A DNA stretch of 64,000 bases from Vagococcus proximus. Its GTDB lineage: Bacteria; Bacillota; Bacilli; Lactobacillales; Vagococcaceae. A model generated the notes under the pieces. The model made no database searches. It was not told the DNA's origin and was given only the letters and a program-made list of their open reading frames with translations. Position numbers and translations under genes: made by a program. Below are positions 25,356-33,328 of this stretch, in pieces (the stretch's first letter is position 1; each line of letters begins with the position of its first letter). The stretch spans positions 372,001 through 436,000 of the forward strand of contig NZ_JAPDSH010000001.1 of assembly GCF_029143285.1 (NCBI RefSeq), read 5' to 3'.

Positions 25356-26408
25356 ATGTGTACAAGTATTAGAGTGATGGCATTAGACAAGTCAGTAGTA
25401 TGGGGTCGTACCCAAGAATTTATGGTACCTTTTGGACCGAAATCTTTTGTAGAAGGACAACAAGCATTTGATGCTTATGTTGGGATTGATGTTCCGGTAG
25501 GGCATGTTCTAACAGATTCAGAAAGTCCTATTACATTTACGCACCAAGTGATTGGGATGGCCATTGATGGTAAACCTTTCGGCAATGATGGTTTTGTTTT
25601 TGTAGACGGTGTTAATGATGCTGGTATTTCATGTGGAATGTTATACTTCTCAAATTATGCCTCATATGGTAAAGCAGAAGACATTAAAGCAGCAGGTAAA
25701 CTGCCATTAAGAAGTTCAGAATACATGACATGGGCACTAGGTAACTGCGGCAGTTTAGAAGAAGTTATCGAAAAATCACACACTTTAGTAGGGATTTCAG
25801 ATACACCTAACGATATGGGACAATCAGATCCTTTCCACTTTATGTTTACAGATAAAGAAGGAAACAGTATTGTGATGGAGCCTGTGAATGGTGACGGTAC
25901 ATTTAAGGTTCATGAAAATAAACTAGGTGTGATGACGAATAGTCCGACATTTGATTGGCATTTGACTAACCTTCAAAATTATACAGGCTTAACGAATAAA
26001 ATGCGTGAAAATAAAGTCATGGCAAATGGTGTTGAAGTTTTATCAGCAGGTAAAGGGTCTGGATTAATCGGGATGCCGGCGGATTACACGTCACAATCTC
26101 GTTTTGTTAGAGCAGCGACTTTATTAACACATGCGCGTCCAAGTCAAAATCGTGACGAAGCTCGTGATACGTTGTTCCATATTTTAAATAGCTTTGATAT
26201 TGCGAATGGGGTTCAAGACATTAACGATGAGACAATGAACTACAACACGCAATATACGGTAGGCTATGATTTAATCGGCAAAGAAATGTTTGTCTCAATG
26301 CATGAAAACAGACGTTTACAACGTGTGGCGATGACTGAAGGCAATAAAGAAGTAATCCGCTATGCGATTAACTACAAACAAGATATTGCAGATATGCCAG
26401 TTAAATAA
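25356..26408 (+). CDS. Choloylglycine hydrolase family protein (bile salt hydrolase / penicillin V acylase type)
   Basis: This 350-residue N-terminal-nucleophile amidohydrolase begins Met-Cys. In this family Met is removed and Cys2 becomes the nucleophile, which fixes the start at 25356 (AAGGAG upstream) and not at the longer frame. Other family residues are visible: Arg in 'GRTQEF', Asp/Asn in 'VNDAGIS', Asn in 'MTNSPTFDWHL' and Arg in 'SRFVRA'. The enzymes cut linear amide bonds in conjugated bile salts, penicillin V or N-acyl homoserine lactones. Motif reading cannot separate these activities. Bile salt hydrolysis would fit a gut host. It is transcribed alone between terminators. Confidence 0.9.
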   Translation: MCTSIRVMALDKSVVWGRTQEFMVPFGPKSFVEGQQAFDAYVGIDVPVGHVLTDSESPITFTHQVIGMAIDGKPFGNDGFVFVDGVNDAGISCGMLYFSNYASYGKAEDIKAAGKLPLRSSEYMTWALGNCGSLEEVIEKSHTLVGISDTPNDMGQSDPFHFMFTDKEGNSIVMEPVNGDGTFKVHENKLGVMTNSPTFDWHLTNLQNYTGLTNKMRENKVMANGVEVLSAGKGSGLIGMPADYTSQSRFVRAATLLTHARPSQNRDEARDTLFHILNSFDIANGVQDINDETMNYNTQYTVGYDLIGKEMFVSMHENRRLQRVAMTEGNKEVIRYAINYKQDIADMPVK

Positions 26409-26414
26409 TAAGTT

Positions 26415-26442
26415 AAGGCTCGCTTAGGCGGGTCTTTTTTAT
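26415..26442 (+). terminator. Weak intrinsic terminator
   Basis: A short stem around AGGCTCGC / GCGGGTCT with G-U pairs, a three-base loop and six T. Confidence 0.6.
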
Positions 26443-26505
26443 ATTGAAAAGGCTTGTGAAATAGAGTACATTTAGTATGAAACGATTATTAAAGGAGGAA
26501 TGAAG

Positions 26506-26943
26506 ATGAGTAAGCAAGTACTAGAAGCACGTGTTGAGTCATTGGGTGGCTTGCAGTTAAAGTGTTCGGCACGTGATTTTTCATTTAAAATCGATGAACC
26601 AGAAAATGTTGGTGGAACAAATGAAGCTATGAACCCACTAGAAGCATTGTTATGCTCGCTAGGAGCATGTAAGATGATGGTAGGCCGCTTCTTTTATCAA
26701 TCGAAACATATTAATTTAAAAAGCATGTCAGTCAATATTAAAGGTGAGATTGATTCTGACCGTCTAAAAGGGAAACCTGATATTAAAGTTGGTTTCTCTC
26801 ATATTATTACCGACTATCAGATTGAGGCCGATAATACTGAAGAAGAGATTAATGCCTTTATTACCTTTATTGAAGGCAGTTGTCCGGTTAAAGATACTTT
26901 GGTGAATTGTCCCAGTTTCGAAACGAACGTGAGTATCAATTAG
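26506..26943 (+). CDS. OsmC/Ohr-family protein
   Basis: This 145-residue protein has the two redox Cys residues of the OsmC/Ohr family: Cys55 in 'SLGACKMM' and Cys126 in 'EGSCPVKD'. It also has the 'NPLEALL' helix start. The family reduces organic hydroperoxides with thiols in the cytoplasm; the sequence looks closer to the OsmC-like (YhfA) branch than to Ohr. The ATG at 26506 has GGAGG seven bases upstream; the ATG at 26500 would touch the ribosome site. Confidence 0.88.
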   Translation: MSKQVLEARVESLGGLQLKCSARDFSFKIDEPENVGGTNEAMNPLEALLCSLGACKMMVGRFFYQSKHINLKSMSVNIKGEIDSDRLKGKPDIKVGFSHIITDYQIEADNTEEEINAFITFIEGSCPVKDTLVNCPSFETNVSIN

Positions 26944-27000
26944 ACGGAGTAGTGTTATGGTATACTAGTAGAAAAGTAAAAAGAAATGAGTGACGCATAA

Positions 27001-27474
27001 GTGAAGACACCAGAAATTTTTGAACGATTAATGACATTAAAAGAAACCATTAAAAAGGATTATCCGACAAACTTTATCGAGGGTAATGTTTGGTTACCCT
27101 ATATCTTTGAAGACGATGATGAGATTGAAGATTATCTTGATGCAAACTATGCGTTAAAAGAAGACCAAAAACATATGGCACAAGAAAAAGCAGAAGGAAC
27201 CTTTTTAAAGCATTTTCTAGTTTTACCTAAGAAGGCTGACGAGTTGGATAAGATGAGTCAAGGCTACTTTTTAGATAAAAAGAAAGTCAAAAAAGAAGGC
27301 TTTGAGAATTATGTTATTTTCTCCCAAACAGGCGAAGACGCAGATGCCTTTGCTGTTGATAAATCAGATGAAAACCTACCTGTTTACTTTATCAGTTATG
27401 ATTTACCTGTCTTAATAAATCCTGTGTGCGCTACTTTAGAAGAATTAGTACACGGTGTCCCAACGTTTGAATAA
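27001..27474 (+). CDS. SMI1/KNR4-like hypothetical protein
   Basis: This 157-residue acidic cytoplasmic protein has no signal or membrane helix. The pattern 'LPYIFEDDDEIEDYLD', 'GFENYVIFSQTGEDADAFAVD', '...PVYFISYD' and a final 'ATLEELVHG' resembles SMI1/KNR4-fold proteins, many of which are immunity proteins of contact-toxin systems. No toxin gene is nearby, so an immunity role is only a possibility. The start is a GTG at 27001. An extended -10 (TGGTATACT, 26958-26966) lies upstream, and a four-codon frame ATG-AGT-GAC-GCA-TAA abuts the GTG, possibly giving translational coupling in place of a strong ribosome site. The next gene follows after 16 bases. Confidence 0.55.
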   Translation: MKTPEIFERLMTLKETIKKDYPTNFIEGNVWLPYIFEDDDEIEDYLDANYALKEDQKHMAQEKAEGTFLKHFLVLPKKADELDKMSQGYFLDKKKVKKEGFENYVIFSQTGEDADAFAVDKSDENLPVYFISYDLPVLINPVCATLEELVHGVPTFE

Positions 27475-27490
27475 AGGATAGGAGGGTATC

Positions 27491-27829
27491 ATGGCTAGAG
27501 AGAAGAGAAAACAACTTATTATCGGGAGTGTTTTTGTTGTGGCATTAGGAATCAGTTTTTTTCTGTTACAATCTAAAACACTATTTAATGTTATATTTCT
27601 ATTTGCGATTATCTGCGTGATGGCATTGATTACGCAACGCAGTCAACGAAAAGTAAGCTATATGTTAGCACTTGCGGAGTATAAAGGGATTTCTTTTGAA
27701 GAGATTTCTCAGCTATCAAACCTGTCTGTGAGGGAATTAGAACTGTGTTCATCAAGTGAACGCCGAGTTTATCCTTCATTAAAAGAAGTCGATAAGGTAA
27801 TTAGATTATTAGAAGCACGTTCAAATTAA
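27491..27829 (+). CDS. Small membrane protein with two helices and a cytoplasmic HTH-like tail (paralogue)
   Basis: This 112-residue protein has two hydrophobic helices (about residues 9-25 and 30-47) and a soluble tail with 'ISFEEISQLSNLSVRELELCSSSERRVYPSLKEVDKVIRLLEA'. It matches the build and several residues of the protein at 24874. The tail looks like a compact helix-turn-helix or winged domain. AGGAGGG lies 5 bases before the ATG. It is in the same transcript as the SMI1-like gene and ends at a terminator. The function is unknown. Confidence 0.65.
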   Translation: MAREKRKQLIIGSVFVVALGISFFLLQSKTLFNVIFLFAIICVMALITQRSQRKVSYMLALAEYKGISFEEISQLSNLSVRELELCSSSERRVYPSLKEVDKVIRLLEARSN

Positions 27830-27830
27830 G

Positions 27831-27856
27831 AAAACCTCGTGATGAGGTTTTTTTAT
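27831..27856 (+). terminator. Terminator
   Basis: An 8-bp perfect stem (27831-27838 with 27844-27851), 5-nt loop, T run. Confidence 0.8.
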
Positions 27857-27967
27857 TATATAAAAATGGTTAATTTGACAATGACAGATGTGCATTTACG
27901 TTATGTTTTATCGCATAATTAACGTTGATGTCAACTAACCGTAGGAAGATAAACACGTTATTTTATT

Positions 27968-28085
27968 AAAATGAAAGTTATCATTTTTTTTTGTATAAAA
28001 ATGAAAGTTGTGTATCTTTAGTTTGTTAAATAGACTTTAAAAAGTATTCAAATTATTTTAAAGTCTGTTAAATATGTGATATACT
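27968..28085 (+). promoter_or_regulatory. Regulatory region of the MucBP protein gene: direct repeats, 11-bp inverted repeat, extended -10
   Basis: AAAATGAAAGTT occurs at 27968-27979 and again at 27998-28009, exactly 30 bp apart (about three helical turns). An 11-bp perfect inverted repeat (28032-28042 with 28056-28066, 13-nt spacer) is itself flanked by GTTAAAT on both sides. It ends where the -35 would be for TGATATACT (extended -10, 28077-28085). This looks like a promoter with two regulator sites. Confidence 0.6.
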
Positions 28086-28146
28086 TTTATCATTAAAGCA
28101 ATAAGAGACAATAAATGTAGCTAATAAAAATTAGAGGTGTAGATAG

Positions 28147-30078
28147 ATGAAAAAATACAGTAGCTTATTGGTGTCAGGTTTATTGATGATGCAATTAGCA
28201 CAACCTATCGTTGGTATTGCAGCGGAATCAAATGAAAGTTCAGAAAGAGATACAGAAAAGATTGGAAAACTTTTTGATAGTTTACATGAATTATCAGAAA
28301 AAGAAGTAGATAGACCATTGACTGTTAAAACACAAGATTCTGAAACAACGGCTACAACTGAATCAGAAAATTTTTCAGAAGAAACTGAAACACATAGTCG
28401 TAAGCAGGTTTCGGAGCATTCAGATTTTGGTAAAGGGTTAAGTTCGTTCTTAGAGGATTTAGGCAAGGTAGGAAAAGATGTTCAATCAGACGTTGAAAAA
28501 GTTGGCGAGAGTTTAAAAGAGTTGGAAACAGCACCATTAACTTCTGAAAATGATACGGAATTATCATCTTCAGATGAGCAGCCTACGGCATCGACCGATC
28601 GTTTCAAAAAAAGCAGACCGATAGTGGTTCGTTATCAAGACGAAGCAGGTAAGCGTATTAAAGTAAGATCAACCTTACGTGGAGAATTGGGTCAAAAAGA
28701 AACGATTATTCCGGATGAAATTAACGGGTATGAATTCGTTTCATCAGATAAAGACTTGGAGTTAACATACGGAACAGAGCGTCAATATGTGACTTTGACT
28801 TATAAAAAAGTAGAAGGTGCTGAACCGGAAGAACCTGTAAAATCAGGCAGACCCATTCGCGTTCGTTATGTTGATTCAAAAGGAAAACGCATCAAGATGT
28901 CCGATACGGTTGAAGGACAGTTAGATCAACCTATTACTATCAACACACCTGAGATTGAAGGATATGTGTTTGATAAAGCAGATAAAGCATTAGAGATGAC
29001 TATTACTGATGCGAGACAAGAGATTACCTTAACTTATAAAAAGGTAGTAGATATGAAACCAATTGATCCAGAAGCAGCAGGTAAAGCCATCACGGTTCAT
29101 TATGTGGATACATTAGGCAATCCTATTAAAGAAGATAAAGTGATGATGGGATCAAACGGAAAAAAAGTTACCGTTCGTACACCAGCAATTTTGGGTTATC
29201 GTTTTGTTGAATCAGACAAAGAGTTATCTATGACTCATACAGGTGAAGTGCAGGAGATTACGTTAACATACCGTTCAATCTTACCGTGGGAAGATCAAGG
29301 CGAGCCAATTACGGTTCACTATGTTGATCAAAATGGTAAAGAAATTAGAACGGAGCGTACCTTAACAGGTAGAAAAGATAAAAAAGTAAAGGTTCGTGTT
29401 CCATTTATCTTAGGCTACACTTATGTCGAAGCAGATAAAGACCTTAATATGGTAATAACAGATGAAGCGCAGTCTATTACGTTGACGTATAAAGAAAAAC
29501 ATATTGGCTTAGGACTAGGTGAAAAAGGTGCCCCAATTACCGTTCATTATGTGGATGAAAATGGAAAATCGATTCGTGATGATCGTCAAATTAAAGGGCG
29601 TGTCGGTCGAAAAGTTAAAATCCATAAACCTGTTATTATTGGTTATAAATTTGTTGAAGCCGATAATAATGGCACGTTAACAATTGGCAAAGAAGAGCAG
29701 TCAACGACGCTTATCTATAAAAAGAAAGATATCAAAGCAGGCAAGTTACCAAAATTAGACTTACCAGAATTTGAGTTCCCGAAAGCGTCACTACCAAAAG
29801 TTGACTTTCCAAAACCAGATAAATCAAAATTGAATTTATCGCTGCCAAAAGGTAACTCATTAGATACAAGTAAATTAGGCAGTCTTCCTGATTTTTCTAA
29901 TAAAAAAGGAACATCAAGTCTATCTAAAGGATCAAGCTCATTTTCAAATCCCTCATCTGGAAGTAAAGGCATCTTGCCTCAAACCGGTGAAGAAGCCAAA
30001 CCTTGGATCGCAGGAGCTGGTATTGTTCTTGTAGTTGCAGTTTTAGGTGTAGTGGGTTACCGTAAAAAGAAAAAATAG
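28147..30078 (+). CDS. LPQTG-anchored MucBP-repeat protein
   Basis: This 643-residue cell-wall protein has a signal peptide ending Gly-Ile-Ala-Ala, an acidic Ser/Glu region with predicted helix (about residues 28-150), and five MucBP repeats. Each has 'G-x-x-I-x-V-x-Y-x-D-x-x-G-K', a 'GY-x-F/Y-V' centre and a 'T-L-T-Y-K' end (about residues 155-530). A Leu-Pro/Lys-rich stalk 'PKLDLPEFEFPK...' follows, then ILPQTG, a membrane helix and a Lys tail. MucBP domains bind mucin or related glycans, so this is a likely host or plant surface adhesin. It has its own promoter with inverted-repeat operator. The ribosome site (AGAGGTG) is modest. Confidence 0.9.
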   Translation: MKKYSSLLVSGLLMMQLAQPIVGIAAESNESSERDTEKIGKLFDSLHELSEKEVDRPLTVKTQDSETTATTESENFSEETETHSRKQVSEHSDFGKGLSSFLEDLGKVGKDVQSDVEKVGESLKELETAPLTSENDTELSSSDEQPTASTDRFKKSRPIVVRYQDEAGKRIKVRSTLRGELGQKETIIPDEINGYEFVSSDKDLELTYGTERQYVTLTYKKVEGAEPEEPVKSGRPIRVRYVDSKGKRIKMSDTVEGQLDQPITINTPEIEGYVFDKADKALEMTITDARQEITLTYKKVVDMKPIDPEAAGKAITVHYVDTLGNPIKEDKVMMGSNGKKVTVRTPAILGYRFVESDKELSMTHTGEVQEITLTYRSILPWEDQGEPITVHYVDQNGKEIRTERTLTGRKDKKVKVRVPFILGYTYVEADKDLNMVITDEAQSITLTYKEKHIGLGLGEKGAPITVHYVDENGKSIRDDRQIKGRVGRKVKIHKPVIIGYKFVEADNNGTLTIGKEEQSTTLIYKKKDIKAGKLPKLDLPEFEFPKASLPKVDFPKPDKSKLNLSLPKGNSLDTSKLGSLPDFSNKKGTSSLSKGSSSFSNPSSGSKGILPQTGEEAKPWIAGAGIVLVVAVLGVVGYRKKKK

Positions 30079-30083
30079 TATAC

Positions 30084-30119
30084 AAAAAAGCTTCCTCGAA
30101 TGAGGAAGCTTTTATTTTT
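30084..30119. terminator. Bidirectional terminator
   Basis: A perfect stem AAAAGCTTCCTC with GAGGAAGCTTTT (30086-30097 / 30102-30113) between convergent genes. Confidence 0.88.
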
Positions 30120-30558
30120 GTTTTGCTTTTGTTGCTAAGGTATAAGAAATGATCGCTACAGCAACGCCACAAAGTAAAATGACGGGAATTGGTATACCCC
30201 ATTGACGTATAGAATTGATATAACCTTCTTCATACTTGAAGTTTCTAAAATATCCCAATGTAATAGGTGTTAAGATTGATAAAATAGATAGAATACCAAT
30301 GCTTATGGCTTCTTTAATTGGTGCCAAATTAAATTTAAATGTTATAGTAATAAAAAGTAACATCCAAATAATAAAGTAGCCAAAGTAGGGAACAAGTCCG
30401 ATGAAGTTCCATAGTAAAGCAGATACAAAACCTATCGGTAGGTCACTTAGTTTTTCATTAGGCAATGCAGTGAAGATGTCAACGACTGTCCATATTGAAA
30501 TAGCGGTAATCATTCCGATTACATATGCTGAAATAGTACTGACTAATTTTTGTTTCAT
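30112..30558 (-). CDS. Small polytopic membrane protein of unknown function
   Basis: This 148-residue protein has four hydrophobic segments (about residues 8-28, 44-75, 85-104 and 118-140) and a Lys-rich C terminus. No family is recognised. The start is the ATG at 30558, preceded on its strand by AAAGGGTG; the upstream GTG lies inside that ribosome site. It is monocistronic, convergent with the MucBP gene and divergent from the phosphate two-component system. Confidence 0.6.
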   Translation of the reverse strand: MKQKLVSTISAYVIGMITAISIWTVVDIFTALPNEKLSDLPIGFVSALLWNFIGLVPYFGYFIIWMLLFITITFKFNLAPIKEAISIGILSILSILTPITLGYFRNFKYEEGYINSIRQWGIPIPVILLCGVAVAIISYTLATKAKQK

Positions 30559-30687
30559 AAAAATCACCCTTTGTATTGTATTAGAAACAGTTTTACTTAT
30601 AAATTAATAGTAACACGGACACGTTAAGTTCACAATCGGTCTAGGGACTGAATAGGAAAAATTAACAATAATTATGGTGGTTTTAAG

Positions 30688-30716
30688 TTGCTTTATCTCT
30701 TTTTGTTAGTAATAAT
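30688..30716 (+). promoter_or_regulatory. Probable promoter of the two-component operon
   Basis: TTGCTT (30688-30693) and AATAAT (30711-30716), 17 bases apart, lie 37 bases before the response-regulator start. Confidence 0.4.
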
Positions 30717-30753
30717 GAGAAGTGAGAGTTTGAGTGGATAGGGAGAGAAGAGA

Positions 30754-31461
30754 ATGACGTTATTAATTATTGAAGATGAACCTTCATTAGTCACACTACT
30801 TAGCTACAATTTAAAAACAGCAGGATTTGAAGTTGAAACGGCTACTGATGGCGCAGAAGGGTATCACAAAGCTTTAGAAAATACCTACGATTGTTTGTTA
30901 GTTGATTTGATGTTACCGTCAATGAACGGGATGACAATCGTAAAGAAATTACGTGAAGCGGGTAAGAAAACGCCATTGATTATTTTGACAGCGAAAGATA
31001 ATGAGCTTGATAAAGTTTTAGCTCTAGAATTAGGAGCGGATGATTATATCACGAAGCCATTTAGTACACGTGAATTAGAGGCCCGTATTAAAGCGGTTAT
31101 CAGAAGAAGTGAAAGCAGTAAAGAAGAAGTAAAAGAGGATGAAAAGAAAGAGCAACGCCTTGTAAGAGGTGATCTAGTTTTAGAAGAAGCAAAACATCAG
31201 ATTTTAAAAGACGGAGACGTCTTAGAGTTAACGAAGACACAGTTTAAAATTTTGAGCTATTTTATGCGTAATAATGGTCTTATCATTAGTCGTGAACAGT
31301 TGATTCAAGGTCTAGGCATGGAAGAACTGACAGGCGGAACTCGTAGTATAGATGTTCATATAGGCAACTTGCGCGAGAAAATAGAAATTGATCCGAAACA
31401 TCCAGAACGTTTAAAAACAGTTCGAGGGTTTGGGTATCGTTTTGAAAGCGGCACGAGTTAG
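30754..31461 (+). CDS. phoP: PhoP/PhoB-type response regulator
   Basis: This 235-residue OmpR/PhoB-family regulator has a receiver domain (residues 1-115) with phospho-acceptor Asp51 in 'LLVDLMLPS', Thr79 and Lys101 in 'ITKPF'. A C-terminal winged helix (about 135-232) ends 'GTRSIDVHIGNLREKIE...VRGFGYRFE'. It sits directly before a matching histidine kinase and the pst operon, so it most likely senses phosphate limitation and activates pstS. It has the ribosome site GGGAG upstream of ATG. The name follows the Bacillus/Enterococcus usage; streptococcal equivalents are called PnpR. Confidence 0.88.
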   Translation: MTLLIIEDEPSLVTLLSYNLKTAGFEVETATDGAEGYHKALENTYDCLLVDLMLPSMNGMTIVKKLREAGKKTPLIILTAKDNELDKVLALELGADDYITKPFSTRELEARIKAVIRRSESSKEEVKEDEKKEQRLVRGDLVLEEAKHQILKDGDVLELTKTQFKILSYFMRNNGLIISREQLIQGLGMEELTGGTRSIDVHIGNLREKIEIDPKHPERLKTVRGFGYRFESGTS

Positions 31462-31462
31462 T

Positions 31463-33217
31463 ATGAGAAAAAAGGGGAAACTATTAACCGGCTTAGTTTT
31501 ACTCGTTCTAATGGCTAGCGTGAGTTATTTTTTTAGTAATCGCTATGTGACACATCAACTCTATGACCAGCATAAATATGAAATGTTAGATGAGGCGAAT
31601 GTTATTTTACGTGCGACAGCCATTCGTGATTGGACCGTCAGCCCGCCTGAAAATCAACAAGCGATTATTCGAGCAATTGCTAGAGAAAATAAGCAACGTA
31701 TTTCAGTTTTAAGCGCAGAAGGACGGGTCGTTTTTGATACAGGGGAAACATTAGACACTGAATCAGAACAAGATCATGCGAATCGACCAGAAATAGCAGC
31801 AGTTATTGATGGGTCTAAATTAGGGGCTGATTTAAGATTAAGCCAAACGTTACATGAAGACTATTACTACATTGCTATTCCAATTACGTCAAAATCAGGC
31901 GACTTAGTAGGTATTTTACGCTTATCAGAGAATGCCAAGCACTTTACTAAGAATGTTCACTATTTTCAAAAAATTCTGTTGAGTTTATTAGGATTATTTG
32001 TCTTACTAATGATTCTGTTGGTCATCAATGTTTTGTATTATCAAAATCGTAAGGATAAAGAAATAACTGATGCTCTAATTGGAATACAGGAGAAACGTTA
32101 TACAAGTCAGTATCTTTTGATGGAGAATGGCCATTACTCAACCTTAGGACGAATCGTTCGCGATTTGGCAGAAGAGATGGAACAGCAGAGTCAAGATTTC
32201 TATTTAAGTGAGAAGCGTTTTGAAGAATTACTAGATCAGCTTAATATAGGCGTGATGTTAGTTTCACCTAGTCGAACGATTGTGATGGCGAATCCAACGG
32301 TGACACGCATCTTTGGCTGGCAAGAATCGGTACTAGGCTCTGATTATGTCCAACACATTCCGATAGCGGAGTTATTTGAACCGATTGAAAAAGTGTTTGA
32401 AACAGGAGACTTAATTCGTCAAAATATGGCAATTAATGAGAGATACTACGATGTTAAAATAACACCAATTACAGAAGGACATGGCACGCATCAATTAATG
32501 CTGCTATTCCATGATATTACAGACATTCAAAATGTTTTAAAACACCAAAATGATTTTATAAGTAATGTCTCTCATGAGTTAAAAACACCAGTAACGGCGA
32601 TTAAAGGCTTTAGCGAGACGTTAATTGATGGTGCTCTTGATGATCCAGCAGTGGCGACTGACTTTTTAACGATTATTTTAAATGAAAGTTTGCGACTGGA
32701 GAATTTAATAGAAGACATATTGAGTTTGTCTCGTTTAACTGATCGTGTTAAGAATGAAGCGACGGCATTTTCGCTTGTAACCGTAGTTGAGAAACTTGAA
32801 AAGAAATACAACTTAACCTTAAAGAAAAAGGAATTAGATTTCATATTCGAGCTCACAGGGTCACCAGACGTTATCTTAGATTATCATAAAGTGTACCGTT
32901 TGGTAGACAACTTAGTGAGTAATAGTATTAAGTACACGCTAAAACAAGGTAAGGTTCAAGTTACAATAAGCGGAGATGATGAGATGATTACTCTTGTTGT
33001 ATCTGATAATGGTATGGGGATAGCTCCAGAAGAACAGCAACGTATTTTTGAACGTTTTTACCGTGTGGACAAAGCAAGAACGAGTGATATTAAAGGTACC
33101 GGTTTAGGTTTAGCTATCGTGAAAGAATTAGTCGAACAATTAGACGGTGAACTAGAACTTGAAAGTCAATTGAATAAGGGAACATGTATCACCATACATC
33201 TTCCTAGAAAAGTGTAA
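31463..33217 (+). CDS. phoR: PhoR-type sensor histidine kinase
   Basis: This 584-residue membrane kinase has two helices (about residues 7-25 and 172-195) bracketing an outside sensing domain. A HAMP-like segment and a PAS domain (about 250-350, 'LLDQLNIGVMLVSPSRTIVMANPTV') follow. The DHp box has His371 in 'NVSHELKTPVTAIKGF', and the HATPase domain has 'NLVSNSIKYT', 'DNGMGIAP' and 'GTGLGLAIVK'. The start ATG at 31463 lies 1 base after the regulator's stop codon. A longer frame from 31430 overlaps that gene and lacks support. It phosphorylates the upstream regulator. The operon ends in a strong terminator, separating it from pst. Confidence 0.9.
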   Translation: MRKKGKLLTGLVLLVLMASVSYFFSNRYVTHQLYDQHKYEMLDEANVILRATAIRDWTVSPPENQQAIIRAIARENKQRISVLSAEGRVVFDTGETLDTESEQDHANRPEIAAVIDGSKLGADLRLSQTLHEDYYYIAIPITSKSGDLVGILRLSENAKHFTKNVHYFQKILLSLLGLFVLLMILLVINVLYYQNRKDKEITDALIGIQEKRYTSQYLLMENGHYSTLGRIVRDLAEEMEQQSQDFYLSEKRFEELLDQLNIGVMLVSPSRTIVMANPTVTRIFGWQESVLGSDYVQHIPIAELFEPIEKVFETGDLIRQNMAINERYYDVKITPITEGHGTHQLMLLFHDITDIQNVLKHQNDFISNVSHELKTPVTAIKGFSETLIDGALDDPAVATDFLTIILNESLRLENLIEDILSLSRLTDRVKNEATAFSLVTVVEKLEKKYNLTLKKKELDFIFELTGSPDVILDYHKVYRLVDNLVSNSIKYTLKQGKVQVTISGDDEMITLVVSDNGMGIAPEEQQRIFERFYRVDKARTSDIKGTGLGLAIVKELVEQLDGELELESQLNKGTCITIHLPRKV

Positions 33218-33242
33218 GGATAATATCCTTACACTTTTTTTT
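33210..33242 (+). terminator. Terminator after phoPR-like operon
   Basis: Arms 33210-33222 and 33224-33236 are complementary over 13 bp (tight loop), followed by T run. Confidence 0.85.
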
Positions 33243-33293
33243 ACATTAATTTTACAAAAGACTGGCTAACTTTTTACATCACTTTTGTATAGT
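33241..33293 (+). promoter_or_regulatory. PhoP-box array and promoter of pstS
   Basis: TTACA-like elements start at 33241, 33252, 33263 (degenerate), 33274 and 33285 (TTGTA), a strict 11-bp spacing as in PhoP/PhoB boxes. They run into the -10 element TATAGT (33288-33293) and replace a -35. This fits activation by the phosphorylated response regulator encoded just upstream. Confidence 0.75.
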
Positions 33294-33328
33294 TGGGTTA
33301 GCAAGAAGAGATGTAGGAGGGTATGAAT

